Shown one piece after another: positions 20,503 to 23,700 of a stretch of 23,700 nt of DNA. Source of the DNA: Nitrospirota bacterium (GTDB lineage Bacteria > Nitrospirota > 9FT-COMBO-42-15 > HDB-SIOI813); contig JACRGZ010000014.1 of NCBI GenBank assembly GCA_016234155.1, forward strand, positions 1 to 23,700, given 5' to 3'. A model generated the notes under the pieces. That model saw only the letters and a program-made list of their open reading frames with translations. It did not search any database and had not been told where the DNA came from. The number at the start of each line of letters is the position of its first letter. Within the stretch, counting starts at the first letter, position 1. A program made the position numbers and the translations under genes.

Positions 20503-21129
20503 ATGCGTTATTTGTTGTATGTAATAATAGTCATCACCACCTATCTCCTTTTCATACAGCCTGCAAGAATTGTCTCTGCCAATGAGGAGGAACCCGTCCA
20601 TGGACGTATCACAGAAGGGGAGCAGGTCATCAGGAAGCGTGCCTGCAATATCTGTCACAGCTTTAACGGGGCAGGGGGGCTTGTGGGACCGGACCTGACA
20701 CAGGTAGGGATCCGGCGTACAGGGGAGTGGCTTTTCCGGTGGTTTAGCGACCCCCAGGAGATACTTCCCGGTACAAACATGCCAAGGTTTGAATGGGGGT
20801 CTGATCAGGAGATATGGGACGTAATCGCCTATTTAGTGGATCTTAAGAAAACGGTGGATACGGCCGCAATCCTCAAGTCACCCACAAAAGAGGAGGCCGG
20901 GAGGAGACTGGTGGAGGCCTATGACTGCCGGGCCTGCCACCGGATTGGAGAAGGCGGGAGGGGAAGATTCCCAGATCTGACTCACGTCGGGAGCAAGATC
21001 TATCCACAGTGGGAGGTGAACTGGCTGAAGGATCCCCAGGCCATCAAACAAGGGACATTCATGCCCACATTTCCCCTCTCTCTGAAAGAGAGGGAGGCAA
21101 TCGCCGCCTATCTCCATACATTAAAATAG
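20503..21129 (+). CDS. Exported diheme c-type cytochrome (tandem domains)
   Basis: The N-terminal hydrophobic segment (YLLYVIIVITTYLLFI) is a signal peptide or anchor. Two class I cytochrome c domains follow: CNICH (C48, C51, H52) and CRACH (C142, C145, H146). Each has a likely axial Met (M93 in GTNMPRF and M187 in GTFMPTF) and the same order of motifs (PDLTQVG/PDLTHVG, WLFRWFSDPQ/WEVNWLKDPQ), showing an internal duplication. Periplasmic electron transfer is expected. It follows the monoheme cytochrome with 31 bases between and no strong Shine-Dalgarno site. It converges on the GH15 gene with 29 bases between stops. Confidence 0.9.
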   Translation: MRYLLYVIIVITTYLLFIQPARIVSANEEEPVHGRITEGEQVIRKRACNICHSFNGAGGLVGPDLTQVGIRRTGEWLFRWFSDPQEILPGTNMPRFEWGSDQEIWDVIAYLVDLKKTVDTAAILKSPTKEEAGRRLVEAYDCRACHRIGEGGRGRFPDLTHVGSKIYPQWEVNWLKDPQAIKQGTFMPTFPLSLKEREAIAAYLHTLK

Positions 21130-21158
21130 ATTCCGGGGGAGTAGATGTAAGTATAATG

Positions 21159-23528
21159 TCAAGCAACGGATATCCTGTAATCCATACCTTCCCACTGATC
21201 CATCAGGGGATGATAGAAGGTGAAGAGAAATGTGTCACCGGCTTTAAAGGACCCGGAAGGGAGGTCAACATAGAAGGTACCGAGGCCGGAGGGGGAGAGT
21301 TCACTGTCTCTGGCTGACCTCCAGTTGTCTATACCCCAGTGCAGAATCGCCGGCTCGTGGGTCACTATCCTTAAGATATCCGATGCCTTCATCCTTTTTA
21401 TAGGCTTATTCACCTTCCATGCCGAGAGGGGAAGACTTGTCTTTCTGCCGGTATATCTATCGTAGACCTCCGGGATAATGTCACACCCCCTGCAATCCCT
21501 CTTTGTCCTCAAGAGTTTTATATACTCTGCATGGGCCCATACAAGTGGTGTGGCAGAACCCGTCCCTCTCCCCTTTAAAAGCCCCTTTTCAGGGATGTCT
21601 TCCGCATCCCACACCTGCTCAGAGATCATCCCACCCTCGTTGGCAAAACCCTCCATCGCCTTGAGGTAAAGGTCTGTGGTTCTTCCTGCCAGAAATTCAT
21701 ACATCCCCCTCTCCCCGGTCAGCAAGGGCCATACCCTTCCAATCCCAGATCCATCGAAGGGGGAGCCGTCTGCCTTCTCCCCGTATCCATCATTATTGTA
21801 CCGGTGCCAGGCCGGTCCATAAGGGGTGTCCACCTTAAGGAGTTTATCCACAGTGGGGATGGTTTTAAGGATATGGGGATCCAGAGGACCCCGTATCCCG
21901 TATCTTACAAGCTCAAGAAACCCCACATCCACAACAGCACACTGGGAGCGCTCCCTCTTCACCCCGGCGGGTAGATTTTTTATGGGATAGAAGATTAAGC
22001 ACTCTGTTCCCCCCATATCCAGGGCCTCAGGGGCAAAGGAGGCGATCCTCTGATAGTGTTCGGTCTGTTCGGGAAAGATGCATCCGCAATCGGTATAGGT
22101 CCAGTCCTCGAGTCTTGTCTGCCAGTAGTCTCCAATCTCAAACAGGTATTGTGCCTCCCTCTCATCCCCCTCCTCTTTGGCCCAATGGGCGGCACAGATC
22201 AGGGCGGTAATCTCCGCAGCCAGAGTGGAAGGGGAGAAACCCGAGTTCTCCTCCCACCTCTCCTGTTCTGTAACCGGTCCTTCTTTAACCAGAAAGGAGG
22301 CGGCCTTTTTTACCATCGGGTAGAAGTCCTCTTTCAGTACCTCCATCTTCTTGAGTCTCCAGGCCAGGATTACGGGGAAGGCGACCTCATCCATCTGTAT
22401 CCCGTTCCAGTAGTACCTTCCATCGAGCCACATATTCTGTGGCCATGAGCCGTCAGGTCTCTGAGTCCTTTCAAAGAACTTCAATGTCCGGACAGGGGTA
22501 TTCATATCTCCCATGGCCATGAAACCGAAGGCAATCTTCACAAGGTCCCTCGGCCAGACGAGATGGTATCCTCCTACTTCAGCATCCCCCTTTGACTCCC
22601 CCCAGGGGATGGATATCGAGGCGATTACACCGCCCGGATGGGTCTTGTCCTCATGTGCCTTTAAAATCATCGCACTGATCCAGTACAGCCTCCCTCCGTC
22701 AGAATCCTCTTTGCTCAAGTCCTCAAGCCAGGAGAGATAGCTATGCCACCCTTTTATATATTCCTTTTCCATCACCTTATATCTCTTCTCCAGGGTCTTA
22801 TTCGTCTCCAGTACCGCATCCACGTCATCTCCGCCAAAGGAGAGGACCAGCGTAAAATCGTCATAGGGTTCTATCTCGGCAATCAGGGCGATATTCCCAT
22901 CCTCAACCCTTTTAAAAGACCAATTCATCTTTAGATTATCCTTTAGATCTTGCCATCCATCAGAGAAGCCGGAATAACCGCAGGACATCCTCAGGAAGGG
23001 GACATCTGCCGTGAGGGCAAGGGAGATGTCCTCCCTCCATGCAATAAGATAATCCCTCTTATTGTAGCGGGCACACCTGCCGGAGTTTCCATAACCCCGA
23101 TTCTTTATGCGGGGGGCAAGGAGGATATAGAGATGATAGTCCTCTATCCTCCCCTTCAATGCCTGGAAGGAGGTCTTGATCACGAGGGAGTGTGCATCGG
23201 GATCGGTCAGGATGTCTTTGATCAGCCTGTATCGTCCATTCTTTGCCGTACTGATAACCCTGTAAGCGAGGGCCCTTGGATCGATATATTCTATGGTGGA
23301 GACGGCGTCCCTCCTCTCCTCATCAAAAAAGGTCTTTCCATCGCTGATGAGGAATTGGAGGTCTCTTGTGTTGGCCGTGTCGATGGTAGGATAAAAGACC
23401 TCGGTCACAATCCCGTTGGCAATGGTAAACCAGACCTTCGACTCCTCATTGCAGGCCGTCCCTATCCCCTGCTTTGAGGCAGGAGACCAGTTGGGAGTAA
23501 GCCCTGGTCTTCCAAATGGCTCTTTCAT
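21159..23528 (-). CDS. Glucoamylase, glycoside hydrolase family 15
   Basis: Releases glucose from the non-reducing ends of alpha-glucans. Residues up to about 270 form the N-terminal beta-sandwich typical of prokaryotic glucoamylases (NEESKVWFTIANGIVTEVFYPTID), and 275-690 form the (alpha/alpha)6 barrel. YHLVWPRDLVK, DGSWPQNMWLDG and the general acid E426 (RWEENSGFSPSTLAAEI) are conserved, and E637 in SEQVWD is the likely catalytic base. Length 789 fits the bacterial class plus a C-terminal segment. There is no signal peptide, so it probably acts on internal glycogen or maltodextrin. It overlaps the upstream gene by ATGA and is thus translated with it. Confidence 0.92.
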   Translation of the reverse strand: MKEPFGRPGLTPNWSPASKQGIGTACNEESKVWFTIANGIVTEVFYPTIDTANTRDLQFLISDGKTFFDEERRDAVSTIEYIDPRALAYRVISTAKNGRYRLIKDILTDPDAHSLVIKTSFQALKGRIEDYHLYILLAPRIKNRGYGNSGRCARYNKRDYLIAWREDISLALTADVPFLRMSCGYSGFSDGWQDLKDNLKMNWSFKRVEDGNIALIAEIEPYDDFTLVLSFGGDDVDAVLETNKTLEKRYKVMEKEYIKGWHSYLSWLEDLSKEDSDGGRLYWISAMILKAHEDKTHPGGVIASISIPWGESKGDAEVGGYHLVWPRDLVKIAFGFMAMGDMNTPVRTLKFFERTQRPDGSWPQNMWLDGRYYWNGIQMDEVAFPVILAWRLKKMEVLKEDFYPMVKKAASFLVKEGPVTEQERWEENSGFSPSTLAAEITALICAAHWAKEEGDEREAQYLFEIGDYWQTRLEDWTYTDCGCIFPEQTEHYQRIASFAPEALDMGGTECLIFYPIKNLPAGVKRERSQCAVVDVGFLELVRYGIRGPLDPHILKTIPTVDKLLKVDTPYGPAWHRYNNDGYGEKADGSPFDGSGIGRVWPLLTGERGMYEFLAGRTTDLYLKAMEGFANEGGMISEQVWDAEDIPEKGLLKGRGTGSATPLVWAHAEYIKLLRTKRDCRGCDIIPEVYDRYTGRKTSLPLSAWKVNKPIKRMKASDILRIVTHEPAILHWGIDNWRSARDSELSPSGLGTFYVDLPSGSFKAGDTFLFTFYHPLMDQWEGMDYRISVA

Positions 23529-23700
23529 CTCGACACCTCCATTACCACTTTAATATCCCCCTCTTCTTTTCTAATGGCGGAGCTAAAATCTTCCATCAGG
23601 ACCCTCCTCGTTATCATGCGATTTAGAAGCCCTGGCCATCTCTCCTGAAAGTCTTTAAAATGCTTAACTGCAAGATCAAAATGTCTTTTATTTGCATTTA
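23525..23700 (-). CDS. 3' end of an unidentified gene upstream of the glucoamylase
   Basis: Only the last 57 residues lie in the window, in frame to a TGA that overlaps the GH15 start. The visible sequence (KHFKDFQERWPGLLNRMITRR, then IRKEEGDIKVVMEVSR) is charged and helical with no motif I can name. Overlap with the glucoamylase suggests a role in glucan or trehalose metabolism, but I cannot assign it. Confidence 0.6.
   Translation of the reverse strand, partial: NANKRHFDLAVKHFKDFQERWPGLLNRMITRRVLMEDFSSAIRKEEGDIKVVMEVSR

Noticed and set aside
22950..23477. 175-residue frame opposite the glucoamylase
   Set aside because: Overlaps the conserved N-terminal domain of GH15 and shows no protein family features.

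Overview
The window looks like a chromosome segment from a Gram-negative environmental bacterium of moderate G+C content. The evidence is a heptose isomerase of the lipopolysaccharide pathway, a lipoprotein with a lipobox, exported c-type cytochromes and an RRM-type glycine-rich RNA-binding protein. The dispersed G/C-block palindromes and low-complexity A/T filler between genes, together with this gene mix, suggest Nitrospirota or a Desulfobacterota-like lineage. That placement is inference only.

Layout. Positions 1-4433 (minus strand) hold gmhA, a short ribosome hibernation factor (hpf), a DHH phosphoesterase with an extra N-terminal domain, and a long TPR protein; the last three abut and form an operon. 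Positions 4524-8653 (plus strand) form a histidine-biosynthesis block: hisH, a lipoprotein, hisA (frame broken at a G9 run), hisF (carrying an in-frame palindromic insert), hisIE and a HIT protein. Positions 8714-11820 (plus) continue with queC, a ferritin-like/cold-shock fusion and an HD phosphohydrolase. Positions 11810-17466 (minus) hold an RRM protein, two peptide-type ABC ATPases without permeases, a small TPR protein and a Cu(I) P-type ATPase with two YHS domains. A histidine-kinase remnant lies directly upstream of that ATPase. Positions 17658-21129 (plus) hold a DUF4143-type AAA protein, a Crp/Fnr-family regulator, a Met-rich monoheme cytochrome and a diheme cytochrome. Positions 21159-23700 (minus) hold a GH15 glucoamylase and the 3' end of the gene upstream of it.

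How the genes work together. HisH and HisF form imidazole glycerol phosphate synthase, HisA supplies its substrate, and HisIE performs the two steps before HisA. The regulator probably controls the two cytochromes next to it. The copper ATPase and the Met-rich cytochrome may both deal with copper, but this is a guess from composition and proximity.

The most striking signals are non-genic. Several families of nested palindromes are spread between genes, and one copy sits inside the hisF reading frame. Three genes have near-consensus promoters ending 0-12 bases before the start codon and lack a Shine-Dalgarno sequence, which points to leaderless transcripts. I found no CRISPR array, tRNA, rRNA or complete insertion sequence.
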